Of a DNA stretch of 50,252 nucleotides, positions 26,138-35,944 are shown one piece after another. The DNA is from CAYYJS01 sp964472315 (GTDB lineage Bacteria; Verrucomicrobiota; Kiritimatiellia; UBA8416), in NCBI GenBank assembly GCA_964472315.1, contig CAYYJS010000022.1, positions 1-50,252 on the forward strand. Direction: 5' to 3'. The notes beneath the pieces are model-generated. The model was not told the origin of the DNA and searched no databases. It worked only from the letters and a program-made list of their open reading frames with translations. Position 1 is the stretch's first letter, and every line of letters starts with the position of its first letter. The position numbers were made by a program, and so were the translations under genes.

Positions 26138-27139
26138 ATGGACTGTGTGGCGGAAATCGAGGAACTCCGGGTCACGTTTCGCGATGGGCGTGACCGCGTG
26201 TGCGCGGTCAACGGCGTCTCCCTGCGGATCGACGCCGGCGAGACGCTGGCGCTGGTGGGCGAGAGCGGGTGCGGCAAGAGCGTAACGGCGCTGGCGCTGG
26301 CGCGGTTGCTCCCGACGTCGTCGGCGGTTTGCACGGGGCGGGTGCGACTTCTCGGCCGCGATGTGCTCGGCGTGCCGGAACGCGCGGTGCGTCCGTTGCG
26401 CGGGCGCGGCGTCGCCTACATTTTCCAGGACCCGGGGGCTTCGCTGAACCCCGTGTATACCGTCGGGTTCCAGCTCCGCGAGACGATCCGGCTGCACCAG
26501 CCGCGCGCGGCTGCCGGCACGGAAGCGATCGCGCTGCTGCGTCGCGTGGGCATCGCCGATCCCGCGGAACGGTTGCGGGCGTACCCGCACATGCTCAGCG
26601 GCGGCATGCAGCAGCGGGTCATGGTGGCGCTGGCGCTGGCGTGTCGTCCGGCGCTGCTGGTCGCCGACGAACCGACGACGGCGTTGGACGTCACCATCCA
26701 GGCGCAGGTCCTCGATCTGCTCAGGGTTATCCAGCGCGACTCCGGGATGGCGCTGCTGCTGATCACGCATAACCTGGGACTGGTGGGCGATATCGCCGAA
26801 CGGGTGTGTGTCATGTATGCGGGATCGATTGTCGAGAGCGGCCCCGCGCGCGATGTGTTGCGGCGCCCGCACCATCCCTACACATGCGGGTTGCGCGCGG
26901 CCGTTCCGCGGTTGCGCGGCGACGGCGCGGTCTTGCGTGGCATTCCCGGTACGGTGCCGGATGCCACGCGCCTGCCGCCGGGATGTCCGTTCGCGCCGCG
27001 TTGTACGCGCGCGGATGACCACTGCCGGATGCAGTGTCCGCCGCTCGAACCGCTCGAGCCGATCGAACCGCTCGCGACGGGTGCGCGTGCGGGGCGGCTT
27101 GTGCGCTGTTTCCATCCGGTTCTGGAGACGACGCCATGA
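26138..27139 (+). CDS. Oligopeptide/dipeptide-type ABC transporter ATP-binding protein (DppD-like)
   Basis: A 333-residue ATPase of the Opp/Dpp/nickel importer class. Walker A is GESGCGKS (about 44-51), the Q-loop YIFQDPGASLNP, the signature LSGGMQQRVM, Walker B LLVADEPTTALD, and the switch His LLITHNLG. The C-terminal oligopeptide-type domain has PLPP/CPFAPRC-type cysteines (GCPFAPRCTRADDHC), which bind an iron-sulfur cluster in some members. A Leu-Glu-Pro repeat (PLEPLEPIEPL) lies near the end. It overlaps the next ATPase gene by ATGA. No permease or binding-protein gene is in the window, so the substrate is open: peptides, or oligosaccharides given the GH10 neighbour. Confidence 0.88.
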   Translation: MDCVAEIEELRVTFRDGRDRVCAVNGVSLRIDAGETLALVGESGCGKSVTALALARLLPTSSAVCTGRVRLLGRDVLGVPERAVRPLRGRGVAYIFQDPGASLNPVYTVGFQLRETIRLHQPRAAAGTEAIALLRRVGIADPAERLRAYPHMLSGGMQQRVMVALALACRPALLVADEPTTALDVTIQAQVLDLLRVIQRDSGMALLLITHNLGLVGDIAERVCVMYAGSIVESGPARDVLRRPHHPYTCGLRAAVPRLRGDGAVLRGIPGTVPDATRLPPGCPFAPRCTRADDHCRMQCPPLEPLEPIEPLATGARAGRLVRCFHPVLETTP

Positions 27140-28140
27140 TGTTGCTGGAGGTTGATGACCTGCGGGTGGCCTACCCGGGTCGGCATGGCGTCCGCGTGCC
27201 GGCCGTACGTGGCGTGACGTTTGCCGTCGGGGCGCGGGACACGTTGGGCATCGTTGGCGAGAGCGGCTGCGGCAAGACGTCGGTCGCGAATGCGGTGGTC
27301 GGTCTGGCGCCGGTCACGGGGGGGGCGATCCGCTATCGCGGCACGCCGCTGGCGGCCCTGTCGGGCGACGGTCGCGCGGCGTATCGCCGTAAAGTGCAGA
27401 TTGTTTTTCAGGACCCGTTGGGTTCGCTGAACCCGCGGCTGACGGTGGGACAGGCGATCCTGGAGGTGTTGACCGTGCATCGCCGGAGCCTCGGGCTGTC
27501 GCGTGCGGCGCGCCAGACGCGGTGCGTGGACCTGCTGGAGTCGGTGGGGCTGGGCGTGGCCTTCGCCGATCGCTATCCGCACCAACTCAGCGGCGGGCAG
27601 CGGCAGCGCGTGGGCATCGCGCGGGCGCTCGCTCTCGAGCCCGAGGTGCTGATCGCCGACGAGCCGGTGTCCGCGCTCGACGTGTCCATCCAGGTGCAGA
27701 TCCTGAACCTGATCCGCGAACTTGCGGCGCGGCATGGGTTGGTGTACATCCTGATCGCGCACGACCTCGCGGTGGTTCGGTACATGTGCCGGGAGGTCCT
27801 GATCATGTACCACGGCCGGGTGGTGGAGCGGGGACCGACGGATGCGGTGTTTGCCGCGACGGCGCACCCCTATACGGAGGCCTTGCTCTCGGCGGTGCCG
27901 GACCTGGACCGCGACATATCCGATGGGGGCGCGGGGCGGATCGTACCGGCGGGCGAGCCGCCATCGGCGATGGCGGTCATCGCCGGGTGCCCGTTCCATA
28001 CGCGTTGCGCGAGGACGTGCGGGCGCGAGCGGTGCATGCGCGAAGCGCCCGCGCTGCGCGAAGTCGCGCCGGGGCGATGGAGCGCCTGTCACTTCGCGGA
28101 GGAACTGCCGGGGTTGAAGCGAGAGGAGCATGGCCGATGA
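27136..28140 (+). CDS. Oligopeptide/dipeptide-type ABC transporter ATP-binding protein (DppF-like)
   Basis: The 334-residue second ATPase of the pair. It has Walker A GESGCGKTS (about 45), Q-loop IVFQDPLGSLNPRL, signature LSGGQRQRVGIARAL, Walker B VLIADEPVSALD, switch His LIAHDLAVV, and the oligopeptide-type C-terminal domain with GCPFHTRCARTCGRERC cysteines. The start lies in the ATGA overlap with the upstream ATPase, and its stop overlaps the GH10 gene start in the same way. Normally such a pair serves two permeases; here they must be encoded elsewhere or the pair works with a distant system. Confidence 0.88.
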   Translation: MMLLEVDDLRVAYPGRHGVRVPAVRGVTFAVGARDTLGIVGESGCGKTSVANAVVGLAPVTGGAIRYRGTPLAALSGDGRAAYRRKVQIVFQDPLGSLNPRLTVGQAILEVLTVHRRSLGLSRAARQTRCVDLLESVGLGVAFADRYPHQLSGGQRQRVGIARALALEPEVLIADEPVSALDVSIQVQILNLIRELAARHGLVYILIAHDLAVVRYMCREVLIMYHGRVVERGPTDAVFAATAHPYTEALLSAVPDLDRDISDGGAGRIVPAGEPPSAMAVIAGCPFHTRCARTCGRERCMREAPALREVAPGRWSACHFAEELPGLKREEHGR

Positions 28141-29549
28141 ACGAGTGTGTGGTTGCCGGAGAGGAATGGCGGGCGATGACGGGGGAAGGCGGTCTGTACG
28201 ACCTGGGGGCGGATGCCGACGTGGTGCGACGGTCTGCCGCGCGGATCCGGGAGATACGGATGCGGGATGTCGAGCTGCGTCTCGTGGATGGCCGGGGAAA
28301 TCCGCTGGCGGGTGAACCGGTCGACGTGGAGCAACTTGGTCACGCGTTTCTGTTCGGCGATCAGCTTTGGCCGCTCGATGCGCTGTACCGTGACGGGCGT
28401 GGCGCCGGTGACCGCGCGCGCGCCTGGAAGCGGCGCTATGCCGAAGTCTTCAATGCCGCCACGAGTCTATGTTACTGGACCGAGCGGCCGCGCAACGATG
28501 CCAGCAAGACCGAGGATCGCCAAGGCGAGCCGCGCGTCGAAAACTTCGCCGACACCATCGCCTGGACCATGGCCGAGGGGATGACGCCGAAGGGACACCC
28601 GCTGTTCTGGTCTATTCCCAAGTGCACGCCGGATTGGGTGCAGCGGTATGACCGGGCGACCTTCATGAAGTTCGCCGAAGTGCGCGTCCGCGGTCTGGTG
28701 GCGCGGCATCGGGGCAAGGTGCGCGTCTGGGATGCGGTCAACGAGCCGATGTGGGAAGCGGCGCCGGGAAACCTGGCGGCGCGGCAATGGCCGCACATCG
28801 AACCGATCCCCGTCGTGGTCGACTACATCGCCGAGGTCCTGCGCTGGTGTCGCGAGGAGGATCCGGACGCCACCTACCTCGTGAACGACTACGGGATGGA
28901 GGAGGAGAAGCCCCGCGCGCTGACCGGCAGCGATGGCTCCGCCGTGACGGCCGCCTCGCAGCGACGGCGGTATGCCGCGATGCTGCGCGAACTGCGCGAG
29001 CGCGGCAGCGCGCCCGACGCGGTCGGTCTCCAGGCGCATACGGGCGGCTGGCTGAAGCCGGCGGCGCAATGGGCGGTGTACGATGAACTCGGCGCGGTCG
29101 GGCTTCCTTTGCATGTGACCGAGTTCTGGGCGCATCTCGGCGCCCTGGGGTCGGCGGCGTCCGGCGTGCCGGATGAGACGTTGCGCGACCTGCAAGCCGA
29201 ATACGTGGCGAATTACCTCACCTGCGCGTTCGGGCACCCGGCGGTCGAGGCGTTCTTCTTCTGGGGATTCATGGGGGATGCCGTGATCTGGCGGGACGAA
29301 TTCTCCAGTCACGAGACCACAGCGTTGCATCGGCGTGTGCGGGATCTGATCAACACCGAATGGCACACCCGCGCGCGGGTGACGACGGATACGGCCGGCG
29401 TAGCGCGCTTTCGCGGCTTCCATGGCGACTACACGGTGCGTGTCCTGCGCGGCGGCGTTCCGAACGGACGTCGTTTCACGGTGGGGGCCGGACGCGGGAC
29501 TGCCGAGATTGCCGTGACATTGTGCGATAAGGAAGGTCGCCGGATATGA
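28137..29549 (+). CDS. GH10-like glycoside hydrolase without signal peptide
   Basis: A 470-residue GH10-type (beta/alpha)8 enzyme. An N-terminal region (about 25-75; MRDVELRLVDGRGNPLAGEPV, then VEQLGHAFLFGDQL) is the segment that often leads into GH10 domains of this group. The proton donor is in VWDAVNEPMWE (near 203) and the nucleophile in LHVTEFWAHLG (near 328). Other supporting parts are GHPLFWSIPKCTPDW and FFFWGFMGDAVIW. There is no export signal, so it probably cleaves imported xylo-oligosaccharides or similar aryl or oligo-glycosides in the cytoplasm. A C-terminal beta-rich tail of about 60 residues (ARVTTDTAGVARFRGFHGDYTV) follows the barrel. Coupled by ATGA overlaps on both sides. 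Confidence 0.82.
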   Translation: MNECVVAGEEWRAMTGEGGLYDLGADADVVRRSAARIREIRMRDVELRLVDGRGNPLAGEPVDVEQLGHAFLFGDQLWPLDALYRDGRGAGDRARAWKRRYAEVFNAATSLCYWTERPRNDASKTEDRQGEPRVENFADTIAWTMAEGMTPKGHPLFWSIPKCTPDWVQRYDRATFMKFAEVRVRGLVARHRGKVRVWDAVNEPMWEAAPGNLAARQWPHIEPIPVVVDYIAEVLRWCREEDPDATYLVNDYGMEEEKPRALTGSDGSAVTAASQRRRYAAMLRELRERGSAPDAVGLQAHTGGWLKPAAQWAVYDELGAVGLPLHVTEFWAHLGALGSAASGVPDETLRDLQAEYVANYLTCAFGHPAVEAFFFWGFMGDAVIWRDEFSSHETTALHRRVRDLINTEWHTRARVTTDTAGVARFRGFHGDYTVRVLRGGVPNGRRFTVGAGRGTAEIAVTLCDKEGRRI

Positions 29550-30619
29550 ACGATACGATGACGACGCGGGAGCGGTTTCACGCCGTAATGAGGCACGAGC
29601 CGTTCGACCGGTTGCCGATCCTCGAATGGGCGTCGTGGTGGGATAAGACGATTCAGCGGTGGCATGGCGAGGGGTTGGACCCCGCGATCAAGGAAAGGTA
29701 CGCGGTCAGCGACTACTTCGGCCTCGACCGTTACTGGCAATGCTGGGTCTACCCGCTGCGTGCGGGGTGTCCGTGTGCGGCCAGTCATGGCGCGCCGCTC
29801 GTGCGCAATGAAGACGAGTACACGGCGATCGTGCCGTTCCTGTATCCGGACCCGGACGCATGCATCGACGCCCGGGTCTGGGAGCGGCGCGCGCGGGAAC
29901 AGGAGCGCGGCGAGACGGTCATCTGGTTCACGTTGGACGGGTTCTTCTGGTTCCCGCGCCGGTTGCTGGGGATCGAGAACCACCTTTTCGCGTTCTACGA
30001 TCGGCCGGAGTTGATGCATCGCATCAACCGGGACCTGGTGGCCTGGCACCTGAAGGTTCTGGCGCGCATCCGCGAGATCTGCACGCCGGATTTCATGACA
30101 TTCGGCGAGGACATGAGCTACAACAACGGTCCCATGCTGTCGCGGGAGTTGTTCGATGCGTTCCTGCTGCCGAGTTACCGGCAGGTGGTGCCGGTGTTGG
30201 AGCGGGACGGCATCCTTCCCATCATCGATTCGGACGGCGACGTCAGCATCGCCGCCGAGTGGTTCCGGTCGGCCGGGTTACGGGGCATACTGCCGCTGGA
30301 ACGACAGGCGGGATGCGATATCGACGCGTTGCAGGCGCGATATCCCGATCTGCTCTGGATCGGGCATTACGACAAGATGACGATGACGCGGGGAGAGGCC
30401 GCGATACGGGCCGAATTCGAACGACTGCTGCCGGCCGCGGCACGCGGCGGGTTCCTGCCGAGTGTCGATCACCAGACGCCCCCGGGCGTCTCGCTTGCCG
30501 CGTATCGGTGTTATCTCGACCTTTTCCGCGAGTATGCGGCGGAGGCCGGAGTCCGTTCTCATCAACCGGAAAAGGTCTGCAGTCTGCAGTCTGCAGTCTG
30601 TAGTCTGCAGTCGGCCTGA
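29546..30619 (+). CDS. URO-D superfamily protein with heptamer-repeat C-terminus
   Basis: A 357-residue member of the uroporphyrinogen decarboxylase-like superfamily, which includes HemE and methyltransferases such as MtaA and CmuA. It begins TTRERFHAVMRHEPFDRLP, and has DFMTFGEDMSYNNGPMLS and PIIDSDGDVSIAAEWF, which fit the cobamide or thiol methyltransferase-like branch, and ends its domain with FLPSVDHQTPPGVSLAAYRCYL. The HemE active-site start is not seen, so this is not the haem enzyme. The last 15 or so residues (VCSLQSAVCSLQSA) come from a DNA repeat and may be non-functional. It overlaps the GH10 gene by ATGA and is a distant paralogue of the gene at 39141. Substrate unknown. Confidence 0.75.
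   Translation: MNDTMTTRERFHAVMRHEPFDRLPILEWASWWDKTIQRWHGEGLDPAIKERYAVSDYFGLDRYWQCWVYPLRAGCPCAASHGAPLVRNEDEYTAIVPFLYPDPDACIDARVWERRAREQERGETVIWFTLDGFFWFPRRLLGIENHLFAFYDRPELMHRINRDLVAWHLKVLARIREICTPDFMTFGEDMSYNNGPMLSRELFDAFLLPSYRQVVPVLERDGILPIIDSDGDVSIAAEWFRSAGLRGILPLERQAGCDIDALQARYPDLLWIGHYDKMTMTRGEAAIRAEFERLLPAAARGGFLPSVDHQTPPGVSLAAYRCYLDLFREYAAEAGVRSHQPEKVCSLQSAVCSLQSA
30575..30612. repeat. Heptamer tandem repeat GTCTGCA x5 at a gene 3' end
   Basis: Five consecutive 7-bp units of GTCTGCA (the fourth is GTCTGTA) plus a partial sixth run through the last codons of the URO-D-like gene. The following stop codon (30617-30619) lies just outside. The unit contains TGCAG/CTGCA overlaps, so the array can form alternate hairpins, and it sits exactly at a convergent gene junction with only six bases to the next gene. 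Confidence 0.85.
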
Positions 30620-30625
30620 ATCCGA

Positions 30626-31021
30626 TCAGAGGGCTGTCGCACCGCGCGCGGCGCACCAGGCGCGGGCTTCATCGATCTGCAGGAAACACTGCATCCGCTC
30701 GTAGCCGCCGACACGGGCAAGGACCGTGTAGAGGCGGGCCAACCCATGCAGGTTCTCCGGCACGACGAGCGCGAAGCCGCCCTGGAAGATGGCCATCCGC
30801 CGCCGCAAAACGTCCACGAAAGCCGTGCCGTCATCGATATCCGCGGTGTAATTCGCGCCGCGCAGGTCGAAGATCACGGCGCAACCGGCCGTGAAGCGGG
30901 GATCCTCGGCTACCGCATCGACGGCCCGAATCATCTCCGGCATCTTCACCTGTCCGATGCCGGTGATGAACGCCAACCCTTGCACGGGGTCGACCTCGTG
31001 GGCTATGCGAGTCTGCGCCAT
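30626..31021 (-). CDS. SpoIIAA/STAS-like domain protein
   Basis: A 131-residue, single-domain protein. The pattern fits the SpoIIAA-like group of STAS folds: a beta start (RIAHEVDPVQGLAFITGIGQV), then helix MPEMIRAVDAVAEDPRF, strand CAVIFDLRGANYTADI (the DLRGA segment resembles the STAS phospho-acceptor loop DLRG/DLSG), helix FVDVLRRRM, and strand FALVVPENLHGLARLYTV. It begins three bases after the stop of the CsgG-like gene on the same strand, without its own Shine-Dalgarno, so it is probably translationally coupled. A regulatory or scaffolding role is likely but not shown. Confidence 0.6.
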   Translation of the reverse strand: MAQTRIAHEVDPVQGLAFITGIGQVKMPEMIRAVDAVAEDPRFTAGCAVIFDLRGANYTADIDDGTAFVDVLRRRMAIFQGGFALVVPENLHGLARLYTVLARVGGYERMQCFLQIDEARAWCAARGATAL

Positions 31022-31024
31022 CGG

Positions 31025-31972
31025 CTACTTACCGCGCGGCGGCAGGACCGTCATGCCCTTTTCGATCGCGGCCCCCGCGGTCAGCGGCTTGCAGTAGGCG
31101 ATCTTTTCCTTGACCTCGTAGACTTCGATGCCGGCGACCTTGGTCTGTTCGACGTCGAGCACCTCGCCCGTGTCTTCGTCGCGCAGCACTTCAACGCTGC
31201 CGACATCGAAGGTGTTGCCGACTGCCACGCCCTCGCGCGAGCCGCGGTTGATGATGACCTTGTCATCCTTGGCGAGCATGACAGTGGCCTCCCACGGCAT
31301 CTTGTCGAGTTGCTTGATGAGGAAGGTGAGCGCCTGCCCGCAGGCGTCTTCGCACGCCTTCCCGACGTTGTCCTTCTTGTACATATCGGTGTCGCCGGTG
31401 AGACCGCCCAGCTTGGACCCATGGTAACCGAAGGAGAGCGCCTTCCGGCCGGACTGGCCGACGACCTTGGTCGAGGCCTTGACCTGACCGGTGGTCGTAT
31501 CCATGAGGTAGATCGTGATGTTGATTTCGGCTTTGCCGCCGGCGCCGCCGAGGCTGATGCCCTTGAAGTTAAGGCGACCGCCGCCGCCGCCCGTGTCATT
31601 GGCGACGTGCGTGATCGATCCGCGGACGAGAAGTTGGGCCGGCGTCAACTGCCCGGTGGCGGGCGTCTTCTTGCCGCCGGCGGTACGGCCCGAGGCGGCG
31701 AGGTCCTGTTCGGCCATGGCCTGCGCGCGCATCTCGTCGTCCGCGAGCACGACGAACCAGCCGGATTGCTGCAGGATGTCCGTAAAGATGGTCTTGAAGC
31801 CGTCGCCGACATCCCACGAATGGCTCCAGTTGGCTTCATTCTTGAATTCGGCTACCGAGACCGAATAGCGGAGATTGCCCTTGGGTTTAGGGATTTCCGT
31901 GGTGTCCGCCGACAGCGCGACATAGTGCCCCGACAGAAGACCCATGGCCACGACGGTGATCAGACGACGCAT
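31025..31972 (-). CDS. Exported CsgG-like protein
   Basis: About 315 residues with a signal peptide (RRLITVVAMGLLSGHYVALSA, probable cleavage before DTT). The N-terminal half matches the CsgG/HfaB/FlgT fold: VSVAEFKNEANWSHSWDVGDGF, FTDILQQSGWFVVLADDEM, AQLLVRGSITHV, GGKAEINITIYLMDTTTGQV. The C-terminal part (KVIINRGSREGVAVGNTFDVG to IEVYEVKEKIAYCKPL) resembles the small beta domain of FlgT-like proteins. There is no lipobox cysteine, unlike CsgG itself, so a pore role is uncertain; a periplasmic or outer-membrane assembly role is plausible. Two ATGs stand in tandem; the second (31972) is best spaced from AAGGAGG. It heads a two-gene unit with the STAS-like gene. Confidence 0.75.
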   Translation of the reverse strand: MRRLITVVAMGLLSGHYVALSADTTEIPKPKGNLRYSVSVAEFKNEANWSHSWDVGDGFKTIFTDILQQSGWFVVLADDEMRAQAMAEQDLAASGRTAGGKKTPATGQLTPAQLLVRGSITHVANDTGGGGGRLNFKGISLGGAGGKAEINITIYLMDTTTGQVKASTKVVGQSGRKALSFGYHGSKLGGLTGDTDMYKKDNVGKACEDACGQALTFLIKQLDKMPWEATVMLAKDDKVIINRGSREGVAVGNTFDVGSVEVLRDEDTGEVLDVEQTKVAGIEVYEVKEKIAYCKPLTAGAAIEKGMTVLPPRGK

Positions 31973-32226
31973 CATACGACCTCCTTAAGTACTTGGTACC
32001 GGGTAGGAGAATACCGGGGTACGCCGGCAAAATGAAGTGAATTCTCGTCGGCGTGCGAACGGGGCCACGGGGGGGCGGACGGGGGAACGGGGGACGTCGA
32101 TGCCGTTCTCGGTTCCAGGCGCTCCCTGCCGGCATTCCCTTGCTTGACGGGCGCCGATGCGATACGTGATGCTGGTGACGTCGGAGGAACGGGCACGGGT
32201 TGATGACCGAGGCAAGGAGGACGACG

Positions 32227-32946
32227 ATGAAACGTACGATGGTGTGGGTGCTGACGGGTGTGGTGGGCGTGACGGTCGGGTGTGGAAAGAGCGGCAAGGA
32301 ACGCGAAGTCGAGAAGGCCAGAAACGAGTTTCAGGCCGCGGCCGAGCAGTTGGCGCGCGCGACGGCGCAGACGCGTCCGGCCGCTGGGGGCCGGGCGGAC
32401 GCGGCGACGGGGGCCGAGGCTCAGGACATGGCGCGCGCCATGGAAGCGCTGGGACAAGCGGCCTCCGGGGGCGTCAAGGTGGACCCGGTGGACTTTCGCG
32501 AATTGAAGAAACTGCTGCCCGATGCCATCGCGGAACTCCCGCGCAAGGAGAGCAGTGGCGAGCGGAATTCGGCCATGGGCATGACGGTTTCCGAAGCCAC
32601 GGCGTCCTACGCCGCGGAAGACGGCGAGCAACGGATGAGCCTGAAGATCGCCGACATGGGGAGCATGCAGGGATTCATGGGGATGGCCGGCGCGGCATGG
32701 GCCATGGCCGACGTCGACCGCGAGACCGACTCCGGCTACGAGCGCACGACCCAGGTTGACGGGCATCGGGCATTGGAGAGCTACGACCGTGAAGATCGCC
32801 ATGGCGAATTCGAGATCCTCGTCGCCCGACGGTTCATGGTCAACCTGGAGGGGTATGGGGTGACCGAGAAGCAGTTGCAGGCGGCCGCGAAGGCGTTGCC
32901 GCTGGCGAAGCTCGCCGCGATGAAGGATGTCGGCGTCCAGAAGTAG
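32227..32946 (+). CDS. Putative lipoprotein of unknown function
   Basis: A 239-residue product starting MKRTMVWVLTGVVGVTVGCGKSGKE. The Cys at residue 19 after VTVG is a plausible but imperfect lipobox. After the anchor comes a helical, charged stretch (EREVEKARNEFQAAAEQLARATAQ), a linker, then a globular part with FRELKKLLPDAIAELPRKE and MSLKIADMGSMQGFMGMAGAAWAMAD, and a final helix. This resembles uncharacterised periplasmic proteins with a transposon-free, single-gene context. AAGGAGG stands before the ATG. The 250 bases upstream, shared with the divergent CsgG-like gene, have G-rich runs (32050-32095) and no clear promoter. Function unknown. Confidence 0.6.
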   Translation: MKRTMVWVLTGVVGVTVGCGKSGKEREVEKARNEFQAAAEQLARATAQTRPAAGGRADAATGAEAQDMARAMEALGQAASGGVKVDPVDFRELKKLLPDAIAELPRKESSGERNSAMGMTVSEATASYAAEDGEQRMSLKIADMGSMQGFMGMAGAAWAMADVDRETDSGYERTTQVDGHRALESYDREDRHGEFEILVARRFMVNLEGYGVTEKQLQAAAKALPLAKLAAMKDVGVQK

Positions 32947-32995
32947 ACGGCATCGAGCGCCGACATCCGGCGGGGATCGGATACGAAACGGGCCG

Positions 32996-33025
32996 TTGCA
33001 TCCGGATGGGTATTCGGGGTACTAT
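32996..33025 (+). promoter_or_regulatory. Predicted promoter of the pcnB-lipB-lipA run
   Basis: TTGCAT at 32996-33001 and TACTAT at 33020-33025 are separated by 18 bases. The start would be near 33032, leaving a leader of about 27 bases that contains the AAGGAGG of pcnB. It is the only good promoter between the lipoprotein gene and 36902. Confidence 0.6.
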
Positions 33026-33058
33026 GGATCCCGGTGACGTGACAAGGAGGACTCGGTT

Positions 33059-34425
<1,367 letters not shown>

Positions 34426-34429
<4 letters not shown>

Positions 34430-35061
34430 AGCTGGCGGTGCGGGATGTCGGGCGCATGGCGTATGACGAGGCGCTCGCGTTGCAGGAACGTCTCGTGGGG
34501 GAGCGTCTCGCGGGGGGCATGCCCGATGTGCTCATGCTGGTCGAGCACGAGCCGGTCTACACGTTGGGACGGAATGCCGACCCCGCGTTCATCACTGCCG
34601 ACGCCGGCATGCTGGCGCGGCGCGGGATCGCCGTGAAACGCACCACGCGGGGCGGGCAGGTGACCTATCACGGGCCGGGACAGATCGTCGGATACCCCAT
34701 CCTGAGTCTGCGTGAACGGCACGGGGGCGTGGTTGCGTACGTGCGTGACCTGGAGACCATGTTGATCCGCGCGCTGGCGCGCTTCGGCGTGGACGGCGTG
34801 ACCGATCCGGTCAATCACGGGGTCTGGGTCGGACGCGACAAGATCGCGGCCATCGGGGTGCGCGTGACGCGGCAGGTTACGATGCACGGCTTCTCGTTGA
34901 ATGTAGCCGTGACGGTGGATGACTATGCCGGTATTGTCCCTTGCGGGATTCGCGGACGCGGTGTAGCGTCACTGGATCAATTCGTGCCGGGGGTCACGCC
35001 GGAGCGGGTGAAGCCCGCGTTGGTGGCGTCTTTTCGGGAGGTGTTCGGATACGATGATTGA
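34426..35061 (+). CDS. lipB: Lipoyl(octanoyl) transferase
   Basis: A 211-residue enzyme that moves octanoate from acyl carrier protein to lipoyl domains. It shows MLVEHEPVYTLGR, the RGGQVTYHGPGQIVGYPIL motif, GVWVGRDKIAAIGVRV with the conserved lysine, VTMHGFSLNV, and the catalytic cysteine in IVPCGIRG. It is of usual length. It starts in the ATGA overlap with pcnB and its end overlaps lipA by 8 bases, so the three are co-translated. With lipA it provides lipoate for the 2-oxoacid dehydrogenases or the glycine cleavage system. Confidence 0.95.
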
Positions 35062-35944
35062 GGTGCGCCAGCAGCGGCGATTGCCGAAGCCGCCGTGGAT
35101 CAAGTCGCGGCTCGGCGGCGGGGTGGCCTATACGCGGACGGGACGCATCGTCCACGAGCGCGGTCTTCACACCGTGTGTGAGGAGGCGTTGTGCCCGAAC
35201 CGCGGCGAGTGCTGGGAGCATGGCCGGGCGACGATCATGATCCTCGGACGGGCCTGTTCGCGCGGGTGCACGTTCTGCAATGTGACGTCGGCCGTGCCGG
35301 CGCCGCCGGATCCGGACGAGCCGACGCGGGTGGCGGACGCGGTGCGCCAGATGCGTCTGCACGACGTGGTGATCACGTCCGTGACGCGCGACGACCTGCC
35401 GGACGGCGGGGCGGCGCATTGGGTGGCGACGATCCGGGCCGTTCGCGCGGCGAACCCGGGCGTGGCCATCGAAGTGCTGATCCCGGATTTCGGCGGTTCG
35501 GACATGGCGCTGCGCATGGTGGTCGAGGCGGCGCCGGTCGTGCTGGGGCACAACCTGGAGACCGTGCCGTCGCTGTACGCGGAGGTGCGTCCGGACGCCG
35601 GCTATGCACGGTCCCTGGATGTTCTGCGACGGGGGCACGCGGCGGGGATTGTGACCAAGACCGGCGTCATGCTGGGTCTGGGCGAAACGCGCGCGGAGAT
35701 CGAGGGTGTCATGCGCGACGCGCGGGCGGCGGGGTGCGACATCTTTTTCGCCGGGCAGTATCTGCAGCCGTCGGCCGCGCACGCGCCGGTGCGGCGCTAT
35801 GTGGCGCCGGAGGAATTCGAGTCGCTGAGGGAACTGGGACGGGCCATGGGATTCGGCGTTGTGGTGTCGGCCCCGCTCGTGCGCAGTTCGTACCATTCGG
35901 ATGAACAGGAACGCTATTTGGGAGTTCGGCATGCGAAGGCTTGA
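35054..35944 (+). CDS. lipA: Lipoyl synthase
   Basis: A 296-residue radical SAM enzyme that inserts two sulfur atoms into octanoyl groups. The auxiliary cluster motif is CEEALCPNRGEC (C-x4-C-x5-C, about 38-49) and the SAM cluster motif is CSRGCTFCNV (C-x3-C-x2-C). The C-terminal RSSYHSDE provides the serine that ligates the auxiliary cluster. VITSVTRDDLPDGGAAHW and LGHNLETVPSLY are also diagnostic. The start overlaps lipB by 8 bases; the end overlaps the aminotransferase gene by 14. Confidence 0.96.
   Translation: MIEVRQQRRLPKPPWIKSRLGGGVAYTRTGRIVHERGLHTVCEEALCPNRGECWEHGRATIMILGRACSRGCTFCNVTSAVPAPPDPDEPTRVADAVRQMRLHDVVITSVTRDDLPDGGAAHWVATIRAVRAANPGVAIEVLIPDFGGSDMALRMVVEAAPVVLGHNLETVPSLYAEVRPDAGYARSLDVLRRGHAAGIVTKTGVMLGLGETRAEIEGVMRDARAAGCDIFFAGQYLQPSAAHAPVRRYVAPEEFESLRELGRAMGFGVVVSAPLVRSSYHSDEQERYLGVRHAKA

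Noticed and set aside
29546..30619. HemE (uroporphyrinogen decarboxylase) for haem synthesis
   Set aside because: The characteristic HemE N-terminal motif is missing and no other haem gene is near; the methyltransferase-like branch fits better.
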